A stretch of 64,000 nt of DNA from Sphingomonas hengshuiensis (GCA_003240755.1 QFNF01000001.1:124001-188000), one strand, 5' to 3'; counted from the first letter of the stretch, positions 35,530 through 44,446 are shown. Numbers and translations are program-made. Notes: generated by a model from the letters alone, not told the origin.

Positions 35530-37533
35530 TCAGGCGATTCGTTGATTATCGTTCGTGGATGGCTGTCCGGCGGTTGCCGCTGCCGATCGCGGGGCGCGGG
35601 GCGGGGCGTTGCCCTGTTCCTGCGCGTGGCGCTGCGGTTGCTGCTGCGTGCCGACATCGACCTGCATCCCGCCCAGCTTCAGCCCGCGTGCCTCGGCCAG
35701 TTGCACCAGCCGCGGCTGCGCGTCGGCCAGCAGCCGGCCGGCATCGGCATTCTCGCTGTTGAAATGGACATGGACCTTGCCGTCGTCGCCGGTACGGATC
35801 GCGATCTCGATATCGCCCAGCGCGTCGGGCGACAGGCGGATGCGGGTCTCGCCAGCGGTGCCGGTCGCCTCGCGCAGCGTTTCGATCCGGTCGATCATCC
35901 CCTCCATCCATTGCGGCTGGCGGGTGTCGAGCGCGGCTTGCCCGCCGGGCATTGGCGCGGCAACCGGGCGCAGCATGGCGGGGTCGAGCGCGGCGGCGGC
36001 GGCCGGTAGCGCCGGTCCGTCCTCGTCCCGGCGCGGCCGTGGCGCGGGGGCGGCGGCATCCACGATCGCGGGCGCGGCGACCGGCTCGGCGGCCGGCGTC
36101 GGCATGGCGATGCGGGTGACGGGCAGCGGTCCGGCAACCGGGGCGCCGGGCGGGGCCACGGGCACGACCGGCGCTGCCGCCTCGCCCGCGATCGGGCCGC
36201 GTCGCGGGCCGCTGTCGACCGGTGCCTGCATCGCCACGCCGGGCAGGGGGGCGATGGAGGCTGCGGGCTGCGGGATGACCTGCGCCGCCATGGTCGCGTC
36301 GCGGGCGACCGGCCCCGGGACGGCTGCCGCCGCCGGGATATCGTCATGCGCCATATCGGCGACCGGTGGACGCGGGGTCGCGGCGAGGGGCGCCTGGGTC
36401 GTGGCCGCGTCCGGTGCGACGGCTGGCGTCGCGACCGGGGGGCTTGCCGCCGCGGGCAGGACGGTCGTGGCGGAGGGTATCGCGGTATCCGGCATCGCTA
36501 CCGGCGCCACGGCGTCGCGCACCGATCGAACGGGCTCGCCAATATCGCGGGTGGATAGCTGCTGTCGAACCGGCATGGCGGGTTCGCCCGGCGGCAGGAT
36601 CGCATCGATGGCGCTGCGCTGCCCGGCCGCCGCCGCGCCCGATGGCGCCCCCTGCACGGGGGCCGTGACCTGCGGCGGCGGGGCGGTCGCGATCTCCGCA
36701 TCGCGCGGCTGCGGCACAACGACATGGACCGGGACGATGCCATCCGCGGGGAGCGGTGTCGTCCGTCCGATGGCAGGCTGCGGATCGCTCCCGCCCGCGG
36801 CCGGACCCGGCCCGGCCACGACACGCGCCGGATCGACCGCCTGGGCCATCGGGGCGGCGGTGTCGGTGGCACGCGGCGCAGTCCGCTTCGCCGGACGCAT
36901 CGGCGTCGCCGGATCGGTCGCGATCACCGATCCGTCTTCGCCGATCGTCTGCACGGGCGGCGATGCGGTGGCCAGGGGTGCGGCAGCGTGCGGCGGCGCG
37001 GGCAGGATGATGACGGCATCCGCCGGGACCGTGACTTCCGGTTCCACCGCGCGCGCCGTGTCCGCCACGACCGGCTCCGCATCGCCATCGTCCATGGTTT
37101 CGGCAGGCCGTTCGCGCGGCACCTCCGCCTCCGGCTTCCGCCCGCGTGGCAGCGGTACGGCGAAGCGTGGCGGGGTCGGGAGCACCGGCACGGCCGGCGG
37201 CTCGGGTTCGGGCGGCGGGGCGTCCCTGTCGGGCAGCAGCCGCGCCAGCGTGCCGGTCGCCCCGGTGGGCAGCATCAGCACCGCCTCGGTCGCCGATACC
37301 GGCAGGGGCGGCGTCGCGTCGGCCCCCTTCGGCGCGGCAACCGGCAGCGGCAAGCCCTTGCCGGGCCGGGCAGCGATCTGCCGCATGTCCGCCGCCCCCT
37401 GCGCCGCCCCCGCGTCTGCCGGCACCATCCCGGCCAGCAACGCCGCGAAATCCGCCGTCGGCGGGGCGACGGCCGGCATCGCCTGCATCGCAAGCGGGGA
37501 GGTGGTGCTGGTAAGGGCGGACAGGAGCTGCAT
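35530..37533 (-). CDS. fliK: Flagellar hook-length control protein FliK
   Basis: A 667-residue secreted molecular ruler. The first 550 residues are Pro/Ala-rich and of low complexity (a likely flexible ruler). The C-terminal domain (about 560-650) holds the conserved switch region: TRIRLSPDALGDIEIAIRTG, then VHVHFNSENADAGRLLADAQPRLVQLAEARGL, which interacts with FlhB. It is longer than E. coli FliK (375). The start ATG 37533 is preceded by CAGGAGC. The gene opens the fliK-to-flhB transcript, with a sigma-54 site just upstream. Confidence 0.9.
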   Translation of the reverse strand: MQLLSALTSTTSPLAMQAMPAVAPPTADFAALLAGMVPADAGAAQGAADMRQIAARPGKGLPLPVAAPKGADATPPLPVSATEAVLMLPTGATGTLARLLPDRDAPPPEPEPPAVPVLPTPPRFAVPLPRGRKPEAEVPRERPAETMDDGDAEPVVADTARAVEPEVTVPADAVIILPAPPHAAAPLATASPPVQTIGEDGSVIATDPATPMRPAKRTAPRATDTAAPMAQAVDPARVVAGPGPAAGGSDPQPAIGRTTPLPADGIVPVHVVVPQPRDAEIATAPPPQVTAPVQGAPSGAAAAGQRSAIDAILPPGEPAMPVRQQLSTRDIGEPVRSVRDAVAPVAMPDTAIPSATTVLPAAASPPVATPAVAPDAATTQAPLAATPRPPVADMAHDDIPAAAAVPGPVARDATMAAQVIPQPAASIAPLPGVAMQAPVDSGPRRGPIAGEAAAPVVPVAPPGAPVAGPLPVTRIAMPTPAAEPVAAPAIVDAAAPAPRPRRDEDGPALPAAAAALDPAMLRPVAAPMPGGQAALDTRQPQWMEGMIDRIETLREATGTAGETRIRLSPDALGDIEIAIRTGDDGKVHVHFNSENADAGRLLADAQPRLVQLAEARGLKLGGMQVDVGTQQQPQRHAQEQGNAPPRAPRSAAATAGQPSTNDNQRIA
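37348..37363. promoter_or_regulatory. Candidate enhancer motif CGGCAA-N4-TTGCCG inside fliK
   Basis: CGGCAA (37348-37353), GCCC, TTGCCG (37358-37363): a perfect inverted repeat about 200 bases downstream of the fliK sigma-54 start. The same motif occurs near the motA-like and flgB promoters. FlbD/FleQ-type activators can act from downstream sites. That FlbD binds here is an inference. Confidence 0.45.
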
Positions 37534-37564
37534 GGGTCGATCCGTCAAGCGTTCGACCGGTCGA

Positions 37565-37993
37565 TCAGCAAGGATCGTGCCGATTTGGGCGACGCACCGG
37601 CGGGGCGTTTTCCAGCGCGCGCAGCTCGCGCAGCGCCCGCGCGGCATGGGCGCGTTCCAGCAGCTTTTCGACCGCGTTCTGGTCGCGTCGGGCCGCCATC
37701 GTCGCCGACCGCGCGCGGTTCAGCCCGTCATCGGCCTGCGCCACGCGGCGTTCGACCACCTGCGCGGTCGCGTGCAGCTTTTCGCGGTAATGCGCGGCGG
37801 CACCCAGCGTCTGCGCGCTGGCGCCGGGCGTCGGCACCGGCGACACCGCCTGCGCCAGATCGAGGATGCGTTCGCGCAGCGCGATCTCGTCGGCGACGCG
37901 CGCTGCGGCGCGCGCTTCCTCCGCCTGGCTCAGGTGCAACTGCATCGTCCGCACGCGCAGCACGCGGCCGAGCCGCCTGGCCTTGTCAGTCAC
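37565..37993 (-). CDS. fliJ: Flagellar export chaperone FliJ
   Basis: A 142-residue, almost wholly helical protein with heptad-like Ala/Leu/Arg patterns, fitting the coiled-coil FliJ that links the FliI ATPase ring to FlhA. The GTG at 37993 (VTDKARRLGRVLRVR) overlaps the last 8 bases of fliI. FliJ sequence is weakly conserved, so position directly after fliI carries much of the call. The fliK sigma-54 promoter abuts its stop codon. Confidence 0.85.
   Translation of the reverse strand: MTDKARRLGRVLRVRTMQLHLSQAEEARAAARVADEIALRERILDLAQAVSPVPTPGASAQTLGAAAHYREKLHATAQVVERRVAQADDGLNRARSATMAARRDQNAVEKLLERAHAARALRELRALENAPPVRRPNRHDPC
37567..37582 (-). promoter_or_regulatory. Sigma-54 promoter for the fliK-flhB operon
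   Basis: Read leftward: CGGCACGATCCTTGCT, matching TGGCACG-N4-TTGCW at all fixed positions except the first. The GG and GC doublets are correctly spaced. The predicted start is near 37556, about 23 bases before the fliK ATG. It sits at the end of fliJ. Confidence 0.82.
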
Positions 37994-39314
37994 CGAACAC
38001 GCCCACCAGCTCGGCGACGGCATCGTCGAGCGAGACGATCTCGTCCGAATCCTGCTTCACATATTCCATGACGGCGGGATGCGCGGCCAGCGCGCCGTCG
38101 ATCGCGGCATCGGTGCCGGGGCGATACGCCCCCATCAGCACGAGGTCGCGGTTCTCCTCATAGGTCGCCAGATGCCGGCGCAGCACCCGCGCGGCGGCCA
38201 GGTGCGGCCGGTCGGCGATGTCGGTCATCACGCGGCTGACCGACGGCCCCAGGTCGATCGCCGGATAGACGCCACGTTCGGCCAGTTGCCGGCTGAGCAC
38301 GATATGCCCGTCGAGGATCGATCGCGCCGAATCGACCACCGGATCGCTGTTGTCGTCGCCATCGGCCAGCACGGTATAGATGGCGGTGATCGACCCGCCG
38401 GTACGGACACAGGTGCCCGCCCGCTCGATCAGCCCGGGCAGCATCGCGATCGCGCTGGGCGGGTATCCCCGCGCCGAAGCCGGTTCGCCCAGCGCCAGCC
38501 CGATCTCGCGCCCGGCATGGGCGACGCGGGTCAGCGAATCGATGATGAGCAGGACCTTCTTGCCCTGTTCGCGAAACGCCTCGGCGATCGCGGTCGCCCG
38601 CAGCGCGCCGCGGATGCGCAGCACCGGCGAATGGTTGGCCGGCACCGCGACCACGACCGAGCGCGCGCGGGCATCGCCCTTCAGTTTCGTTTCGAGGAAG
38701 TCCGACACCTCGCGGCTGCGCTCGCCGATCAGGCCGACGACGATCACATCGGCCTTGGCGGCGCGGACCATCATGCCCAGCAGCACCGATTTGCCGACGC
38801 CCGATCCGGCCATGATGCCGACGCGCTGGCCCTGGCCGATCGTCAGCAGCCCGTTGATCGCCCGCACCCCGACATCCATCGGCTCCAGTACGCGCCCCCG
38901 GTCGAGCGGCGACTGGATACGCCCGGCCAGCGGCCAGCGCCCCGCACCCCGGATCGGCCCCTTGCCGTCGATCGGCTTGCCCGCGCCATCGACGACGCGA
39001 CCCAGCAGCGCGTCGCCGACCTCGGCCTCGCCCGGCTTGTCGCCCGGCCGCACCAGCGCACCGGGGAGGAGCGGGGCGGGGCCGCCCAGGTTCATCATCA
39101 ACGTGCGACCGTTGCGAAACCCGATCGCTTCCGCCTCGACATGGCCGCCGTCGCCGGTGCCGACCTGGCACACGGTGCCGACCGGCAGCGACAGCCCGAC
39201 CGCCTCCATCAACAGCCCGTCATAGCTGGCGAGCCGTCCGGCCACCCGCGCGCGCGGACGGAAATCGGCGGGGGCGAGGGCGTCGATATAATCGCCGGCG
39301 AAACGGTTCAGCAT
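37986..39314 (-). CDS. fliI: Flagellar export ATPase FliI
   Basis: A 442-residue ATPase homologous to F1-beta that unfolds and delivers export substrates. Walker A is AGSGVGKS (about 169-176). Walker B is VLLIIDSLTRVAHAGREIGLALGEPASARGYPPS, which is the ATPase alpha/beta signature region. The ATG at 39314 overlaps the fliH stop (TGATG); the upstream frame extension lies inside fliH. Expected partners FliH and FliJ flank it. Confidence 0.97.
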   Translation of the reverse strand: MLNRFAGDYIDALAPADFRPRARVAGRLASYDGLLMEAVGLSLPVGTVCQVGTGDGGHVEAEAIGFRNGRTLMMNLGGPAPLLPGALVRPGDKPGEAEVGDALLGRVVDGAGKPIDGKGPIRGAGRWPLAGRIQSPLDRGRVLEPMDVGVRAINGLLTIGQGQRVGIMAGSGVGKSVLLGMMVRAAKADVIVVGLIGERSREVSDFLETKLKGDARARSVVVAVPANHSPVLRIRGALRATAIAEAFREQGKKVLLIIDSLTRVAHAGREIGLALGEPASARGYPPSAIAMLPGLIERAGTCVRTGGSITAIYTVLADGDDNSDPVVDSARSILDGHIVLSRQLAERGVYPAIDLGPSVSRVMTDIADRPHLAAARVLRRHLATYEENRDLVLMGAYRPGTDAAIDGALAAHPAVMEYVKQDSDEIVSLDDAVAELVGVFGD

Positions 39315-40066
39315 CAGCGCGGCACCGGCACGGTTTCGATCGCCGCGCCCAGTTGGTCCAGCCACAGCGCCGGCCCGTCCTCGACCACGGTGGACGCGGA
39401 TTCGAGGATGAACCCGCCCCGTTCGACCTGGGCGTCGGCGACCGGGAACACCGCCTTGGGCAGCTTGCCCTCGACCAGCGCGATGTCGGCCTCGTGCATC
39501 CGCAGGATCGCCGATTCGGTGCCGTCGGCCAGCAGGTCGGCGGCGGCGTCGATCCGTTCGATCAGGTGGTTTACCGACACGCCGACTTCGCCGACGATCT
39601 GCCGGACCAGCGTCAGCACCGTGTGGCGCAGCCGGGCGGCCATCGCCTTGCGGTCGACATGGGTCGCCGTGCCGAGCGCATCGGCCAGTCTGGCGAGCAG
39701 CGCATGGTCGCGCGCGCTGTCCGACCGGCTGGCGGCGGCGGCGGCGGCCAGTCCCTCGGCATAGCCGGTGGCATGCGCCTCGGCCACCGGGTCCAGCGTC
39801 GATGCGACCTCGTCGACCACGGTGGAAAACGGGTCCCAGCCCTCGGTCGGGTTCGCCTCCGGGTCGGCGGGGCGGAAATGCTTCGGTCCGCTCGCCGGGT
39901 CGGTCGCATCGAAACCGGCGGGGCGCACCGGCATCACGCCGGTCGCCGCGAACGGATCGGGCGTGCCGAACGCGCGCGCCAGGATATCGGCGGCGGCGAC
40001 ATGGCGGCTGGCAAAGCCGGCGACGAAGCCGCCGGCGGAAGGGGCGGGGGCGGCGCTCTCAAACAT
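39314..40066 (-). CDS. fliH: Flagellar export ATPase regulator FliH
   Basis: A 250-residue protein that holds the FliI ATPase at the C-ring. The N-terminal half is variable and Ala/Pro-rich. Residues about 110-250 contain the family's helical and V-ATPase E-like domain (GYAEGLAAAAAASRSD, then HLIERIDAAADLLADG and VERGGFILESASTVVEDG). Its start overlaps the fliG end by 8 bases. Confidence 0.88.
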   Translation of the reverse strand: MFESAAPAPSAGGFVAGFASRHVAAADILARAFGTPDPFAATGVMPVRPAGFDATDPASGPKHFRPADPEANPTEGWDPFSTVVDEVASTLDPVAEAHATGYAEGLAAAAAASRSDSARDHALLARLADALGTATHVDRKAMAARLRHTVLTLVRQIVGEVGVSVNHLIERIDAAADLLADGTESAILRMHEADIALVEGKLPKAVFPVADAQVERGGFILESASTVVEDGPALWLDQLGAAIETVPVPR

Positions 40067-41066
40067 AATCGTCGTCGCCGCCGCCCATCATGATCGTTCC
40101 GTCCTTGGCCAATTGGCGCGCGATGGTGATGACGCCCTTCTGCGCGTCGAGCACCTCCGCCAGCTTCATGGGGCCGCGCGCCTCCATCTCGTCGCGGATG
40201 CCGTCGGCGGCACGCGCCGACATGCAGCCGAGGAACCGGCCGCGGGCGGCCTCGTCCACGCCCTTGAGCGCGCGCACCAGCATGTCGCTTTCGACGTTGC
40301 GGATCAGCACGCCCAGATTCTTGTCGTCCATCTCCAGCAGATTGTCGAAGACGAACAGTTGGTCCTCGATCTGGCGGGCGATGTCGCGGTCGATCTTGGC
40401 CAGTTTCGGCATGACCCGCGTTTCGGTCGCCTTGCGGCCCGACGACAGGATCTTGGCGGCGTCCTTGGCCCCGCCCAACTGTACCCCGGCGCCGCCGGTC
40501 CGGCCGGTCTTGCGCCGCGACAGCATCGACTTCAGCGTGTCGATCGCCTCGGGCTGGATCGGGCCCAGCCTCGCGATGCGGTGCAGGATCTGCGGCTGCG
40601 CGGCTTCGGGCAGCCCCTCGAGGACCTGCGCGGCGATGCCGGGTTCGAGATTGGCGAGCAGCACCGCCGCGATCTGCGGATGCTCGTCCTTGATGAGGCC
40701 GATGATCTCGGACGCGTCCATCCAGTCGAGCAGCTCGATCGCGCAGGCGGTTTCGGCCGGGGTGATGCGTGCCAGCACGCTTTCCGCCTTGTCCGGCCCC
40801 AGCGCCCGGTTCATCACCTGCTCGATATGCGGGCGCGGGTCGAAGCCGACCGTGGTGCGCTCGCGCGCCTTCTCGACGAAATCGTCGAGCACCGCTGTCA
40901 CCTCGTCCTCGCTGACATCGGCGACGCTGAACATCGCCTTGCCCAGTTGCTGCACCTCTTCGGGGTCCAGCTTCTGCAGGATCGCGGCGGCTTCCTCCTC
41001 GCCGACCAGCATCATCAGGACGGCGGCGCGCTCGACGCCGTTATGGATACGGGCGGGGGCGTTCAC
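40059..41066 (-). CDS. fliG: Flagellar motor switch protein FliG
   Basis: A 335-residue C-ring protein that meets the stator. The N-terminal part (NGVERAAVLMMLVGEEEAAAILQKLDPEEVQQLG) binds FliF. EHPQIAAVLLANLEP is the conserved EHPQ hinge region. The C-terminal torque helix RDEMEARGPMKLAEVLDAQK retains the charged residues that pair with MotA. The start is GTG 41066, overlapping the fliF TGA. Confidence 0.97.
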   Translation of the reverse strand: MNAPARIHNGVERAAVLMMLVGEEEAAAILQKLDPEEVQQLGKAMFSVADVSEDEVTAVLDDFVEKARERTTVGFDPRPHIEQVMNRALGPDKAESVLARITPAETACAIELLDWMDASEIIGLIKDEHPQIAAVLLANLEPGIAAQVLEGLPEAAQPQILHRIARLGPIQPEAIDTLKSMLSRRKTGRTGGAGVQLGGAKDAAKILSSGRKATETRVMPKLAKIDRDIARQIEDQLFVFDNLLEMDDKNLGVLIRNVESDMLVRALKGVDEAARGRFLGCMSARAADGIRDEMEARGPMKLAEVLDAQKGVITIARQLAKDGTIMMGGGDDDYV

Positions 41067-42754
41067 TGCCTGGCGTCCGACTGGATCATGTCGCGGATGG
41101 CGAGCGCGGCGCGCGCCGGATTGTCGCGGGTGAAGCCGCGGACCAGCCCGACCCGGTCGTCATAGCTGCGCGCGCCCTCCAGCATTTCCATGCTGACCTG
41201 ATCGGCGGCGCCGGGCACCGGGCCGGCAGGTGCGGCGAGCGCGGCGGTATCGGCGTTGCCGGCCGCGGCGGTATCGGCCTCGCGCCGCCTGGTCATCGCC
41301 TTCACCATCGGGCGGACGCCCATGAACAGGACCAGCAGCGCGATGACCAGCGCGGTGCCGTTGCGCGCCGCCAGCGGTACCCAGTCGGCATCGTACCACG
41401 GGCGGGCGACGTCGCCGGCGACCGCATCGGGGGAGAATTTGCGGCTGATGACCGTCACCGTGTCCTGGCGCTGCTGGTTGTAGCCGACCGCCGCCTTCAC
41501 CAGGTCGTTGATCTGCTGGATTTCGGCCGGGGTGCGCGGCTTGGCCCCTTCGGGTTCGCGCAGCAGCACGGCCACCGACAGGCGACGGATCGATCCGGGC
41601 GCGGCGCGGGTCACGGACACTTCCTTGCCCAGGTCATAGGCGCGGTTGAAATTCTCGCTGGTCTTGACCGGCGGGGTGGCACCGGGCGCGGTGCCGGGCT
41701 GCACCGTCGCACCCGCCGGACCGGGGGTCGCGGTCGCCAGCGTCGATGCCGCGGGCGGGGTATTGCTCAGCGCACCGGGAACGCCGCCGGGGGTCGTCTC
41801 GCCGGGGGTGTTGCCCTGCCAGTTGCCCTGCTCGGCGCGGACCACGCCCTGCTTGTCATAGCTTTCGCGCGTCGCCTGGCTTTCGTCGAGGTCGACGTCG
41901 GCCTGGATCTCGGCCGAAAAATTGCCGGCACCCAGCAACGGGGTCAGCAGCGTGTTGAGCTGTGCGCGATACTTGTCCTCGATCCGGCGCTGGTAATCGA
42001 TCCGCTCGTCGGACAGGGTCGATCCCTCGCTGCCGTCGGTCGGCTTGCTCAGCAGCGCGCCCATCTGGTCGATGATCGTCACCTGATCGGCCTTCATCCC
42101 CGGCACCGAGCTGGCGACGAGGTTGACGATCGAGCGGACCTGCGCCTGGGTGAGGCTGCGGCCGGGTTCGAGGCGGACGATGACCGACGCGGATGGCTGC
42201 GCATTGTCGCGCACGAACACCGACGATTCGGGCATGGCCAGGTGGACGCGGGCATCGGCGACCGATTCGATCTCGCCGATCGACTTGGCCAGCTCGGTCT
42301 CGCGCGCCTGGCGCAGCCGTTCGCCCTCGACGGCGCGGCTGACGCCCATCGGCAACTGGTCGAGGATCGCATAGCCGCCCGGCGCCGCCTTGGGCAGGCC
42401 CTGTCCGGCCAGCAGGATGCGCGCGCGGTGATAATCGTCCTCGGCGACGGTGATCCCGCCCGAATCGTCGACGCTGCTGCTGATCTTCGCCGCGCCGAGC
42501 GCGTCGACCACCGCCTGCTTGTCGCTGTCGGGCAGTTGCGGGAACAGCACGCGCTGCGGCGGCGTCGCCAGCGCCATCCACGCCAGCGCCGCGGACAGCA
42601 CCAGCCCCGCGATGAAGATCATCGGCAGGCTGCGCTTGACCGCGGGGTTCTTCATCAGCCCGGTGATCTGGGTCAGCGGATTGGCGAAGCGGCCCGGACC
42701 GGGCGCTGCGACGGCGGCGGGAACGCCGCCGGTGGTGGCGAGTGCGTTTTCCAT
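41063..42754 (-). CDS. fliF: Flagellar MS-ring protein FliF
   Basis: A 563-residue protein with an N-terminal membrane helix (MIFIAGLVLSAALAWMALA). The secretin-like ring-building domains follow (VLFPQLPDSDKQAVVDAL, then AMPESSVFVRDNAQPSASVIVRLEPG). Next are a Gly/Pro/Thr-rich periplasmic loop and a second helix (NGTALVIALLVLFMGVRPMV), ending in the cytoplasmic FliG-binding tail. It forms the basal-body platform. One base separates it from the fliE stop. Confidence 0.97.
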   Translation of the reverse strand: MENALATTGGVPAAVAAPGPGRFANPLTQITGLMKNPAVKRSLPMIFIAGLVLSAALAWMALATPPQRVLFPQLPDSDKQAVVDALGAAKISSSVDDSGGITVAEDDYHRARILLAGQGLPKAAPGGYAILDQLPMGVSRAVEGERLRQARETELAKSIGEIESVADARVHLAMPESSVFVRDNAQPSASVIVRLEPGRSLTQAQVRSIVNLVASSVPGMKADQVTIIDQMGALLSKPTDGSEGSTLSDERIDYQRRIEDKYRAQLNTLLTPLLGAGNFSAEIQADVDLDESQATRESYDKQGVVRAEQGNWQGNTPGETTPGGVPGALSNTPPAASTLATATPGPAGATVQPGTAPGATPPVKTSENFNRAYDLGKEVSVTRAAPGSIRRLSVAVLLREPEGAKPRTPAEIQQINDLVKAAVGYNQQRQDTVTVISRKFSPDAVAGDVARPWYDADWVPLAARNGTALVIALLVLFMGVRPMVKAMTRRREADTAAAGNADTAALAAPAGPVPGAADQVSMEMLEGARSYDDRVGLVRGFTRDNPARAALAIRDMIQSDARQ

Positions 42755-42755
42755 A

Positions 42756-43121
42756 TCAGACCGGCATGCTCATGATGTCCTTGTAGGCGGACAGGAGTTT
42801 GTTCCTGACCTGCATCGTGGCCTCGAAGCCGACCGATGCCTGCTGGCGCGCCATCATCACCTTCGCGATGTCCACGGTCTCGCCGCGTTCGTACATCGCC
42901 GACAATTCGCTCGCCTTGTTCTGCTGCGCGTTCACGCCCTTCAGCGCGTCGCCCATCGCGTCGGCGAAGCTGGCCGGCTTCGCCGGCTCGGCCGGCGCCG
43001 GGGCGGCGGCCGCCTGCGCGTTCGCCTTCGACAGCGCCTGGTTGCGCTCGAGGATCTGGGCGCGCAGCGCCATCACCCGGTCGATGCCCATCGCACCGCC
43101 GACCCCGCCGACGCCGCTCAT
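42756..43121 (-). CDS. fliE: Flagellar hook-basal body junction protein FliE
   Basis: A 121-residue protein joining the MS ring to the rod. The conserved C-terminal region is VDIAKVMMARQQASVGFEATMQVRNKLLSAYKDIMSMPV. It has no cleaved signal; FliE is exported by the flagellar apparatus. The start overlaps the flbD stop (ATGA), so it is co-expressed with the activator gene. Confidence 0.95.
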   Translation of the reverse strand: MSGVGGVGGAMGIDRVMALRAQILERNQALSKANAQAAAAPAPAEPAKPASFADAMGDALKGVNAQQNKASELSAMYERGETVDIAKVMMARQQASVGFEATMQVRNKLLSAYKDIMSMPV

Positions 43122-44404
43122 GCCGATGCCGCCATCGACTGGGTCGCGCCAGGCTGGCCGAGCAGCTCGCCGGCCTCACGCGCCTTGGCGAGGCGGTAGC
43201 GCAGCGTGCGCTCCGAAATGCCCAGCCGCCGCGCGGTTTCGATCCGGTTGCCGCCGCATTCCTCCAGCGTGCGGCGGATCGCCGCGAACTCGTGGATCTG
43301 GACGATGTTGGTCAGCGTGCCCGCCACCGGCTCGACCGCGCGCAGCGGCGATGCCGGTGCCGGCGCGCTCGCCCGGTCGAACACGATGTCCTGCGCCTCG
43401 ATCCGGTCGCCCGTGCCCAGCAGCAGCGCGCGCTGGATCACATTCTCCAGCTCGCGGGCATTGCCCGGCCAGTCGTGGCGGACCAGCACCGCCAGCGCCT
43501 CGTCCGAAATCCACGGCAGTTGCCCCCGCATCCCGGCATGGCGCACCACCATCGCGGCGGCGAGCGCGGCGACATCGCCCGGCCGCTCGCACAGCGCGCG
43601 GGTGGCGAGCGGAAAGACGCTCAGCCGGTAATAGAGGTCGGCGCGGAACCGCCCCGCCGCCACTTCGTCCTGCAGGTCGCGATTGGCACAAGCGACGACG
43701 CGGACGTCGACCGCCTCGGCCTGGGTCGCGCCGATCGGCACGACCTCGCGCTCCTGCAACACCCGCAGCAGCTTGGCCTGCAGCGGCAGCGGCATTTCCG
43801 CGATCTCGTCGAGCAGCAGCGTGCCGCCATGCGCCGCGCGGAAAAAGCCTTCGCCCGCCGCCCCCGCGCCGGTGAACGCACCCTTCACATGGCCGAACAG
43901 CATCGCTTCCAGCATGGTTTCGGGGAGCGCCGCGCAATTGATCGCGATGAACGGGCCGTCGGCGCGCGCGCTCTCGGCATGGATGGTGCGGGCCAGCACT
44001 TCCTTGCCGGTGCCGGTCGGGCCGTTGACCAGCACGGTGATGTCGGCGGCGGCGACGCGGCGGGCCAGCGCGTGGAGCGCGAGGCTCTCGGGATCGGCCG
44101 CCACCGCCTCGTGCCGGCCGCGCAGCAGGGCGGCGGCAAAGGCATGGGCCAGTTCGGTGTCGGCGTGGGAATAGGACAGGCGGGCGGGGCGGCCGCCCTC
44201 GAACGGCGTCGCGGCCGCCGGACCGTCGGCCAGCACCAGCGTCCGGGCGGCGATCGGCGGCACTTCGCCTTCCATGACCAGGAACACGTCGCCCGGACCC
44301 GGCTTCTGCCCGGCATTGGCGAGTGCGAACCCTTGCGCGCGCAGCGACGAGACCAGCGTGAACCTGGACGCGAGCACGGCGGCGGACGGATAGATCGAGC
44401 GCAT
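43118..44404 (-). CDS. flbD: Sigma-54-dependent flagellar activator, FlbD-like
   Basis: A 428-residue enhancer-binding protein. The N-terminal 85 residues are short and Ala/Leu-rich and do not show the Asp/Lys pattern of a normal receiver. The AAA+ domain is complete: Walker A NGPTGTGKE (about 127-135), the sigma-54 contact loop GAFTGA (175-180), Walker B GGTLLLDEIAEMP, and the arginine finger region WPGNARELENVIQRA. The C-terminal Fis-type helix-turn-helix is NRIETARRLGISERTLRYRLAKAREAG. It should drive the sigma-54 promoters found here. I chose the ATG at 44404; GTG 44431 is the alternative. Confidence 0.92.
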   Translation of the reverse strand: MRSIYPSAAVLASRFTLVSSLRAQGFALANAGQKPGPGDVFLVMEGEVPPIAARTLVLADGPAAATPFEGGRPARLSYSHADTELAHAFAAALLRGRHEAVAADPESLALHALARRVAAADITVLVNGPTGTGKEVLARTIHAESARADGPFIAINCAALPETMLEAMLFGHVKGAFTGAGAAGEGFFRAAHGGTLLLDEIAEMPLPLQAKLLRVLQEREVVPIGATQAEAVDVRVVACANRDLQDEVAAGRFRADLYYRLSVFPLATRALCERPGDVAALAAAMVVRHAGMRGQLPWISDEALAVLVRHDWPGNARELENVIQRALLLGTGDRIEAQDIVFDRASAPAPASPLRAVEPVAGTLTNIVQIHEFAAIRRTLEECGGNRIETARRLGISERTLRYRLAKAREAGELLGQPGATQSMAASA

Positions 44405-44434
44405 CGGTTTGGAAATCCCCCTGTACGGCACCTC

Positions 44435-44446
44435 TTTGCCGGCAAA
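44435..44446. promoter_or_regulatory. Palindrome TTTGCCGGCAAA between flbD and fliC
   Basis: A perfect 12-base palindrome built from the same TTGCC/GGCAA halves as the candidate FlbD sites, but with the halves abutted and in the outward order. It lies 31 bases upstream of the flbD start and 200 bases upstream of fliC. It could serve autoregulation of flbD. Confidence 0.4.

Noticed and set aside
35555..38071. An 838-codon plus-strand frame opposite fliK and fliJ
   Set aside because: Its Gly/Ser/Ala composition mirrors the Pro/Ala-rich fliK codons; no start signal or domain.
44427..44440. GGCACCTCTTTGC before fliC as a sigma-54 site
   Set aside because: GG and GC are 11 bases apart instead of 12, and the first base of the core is wrong. 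A sigma-28 site fits fliC better.
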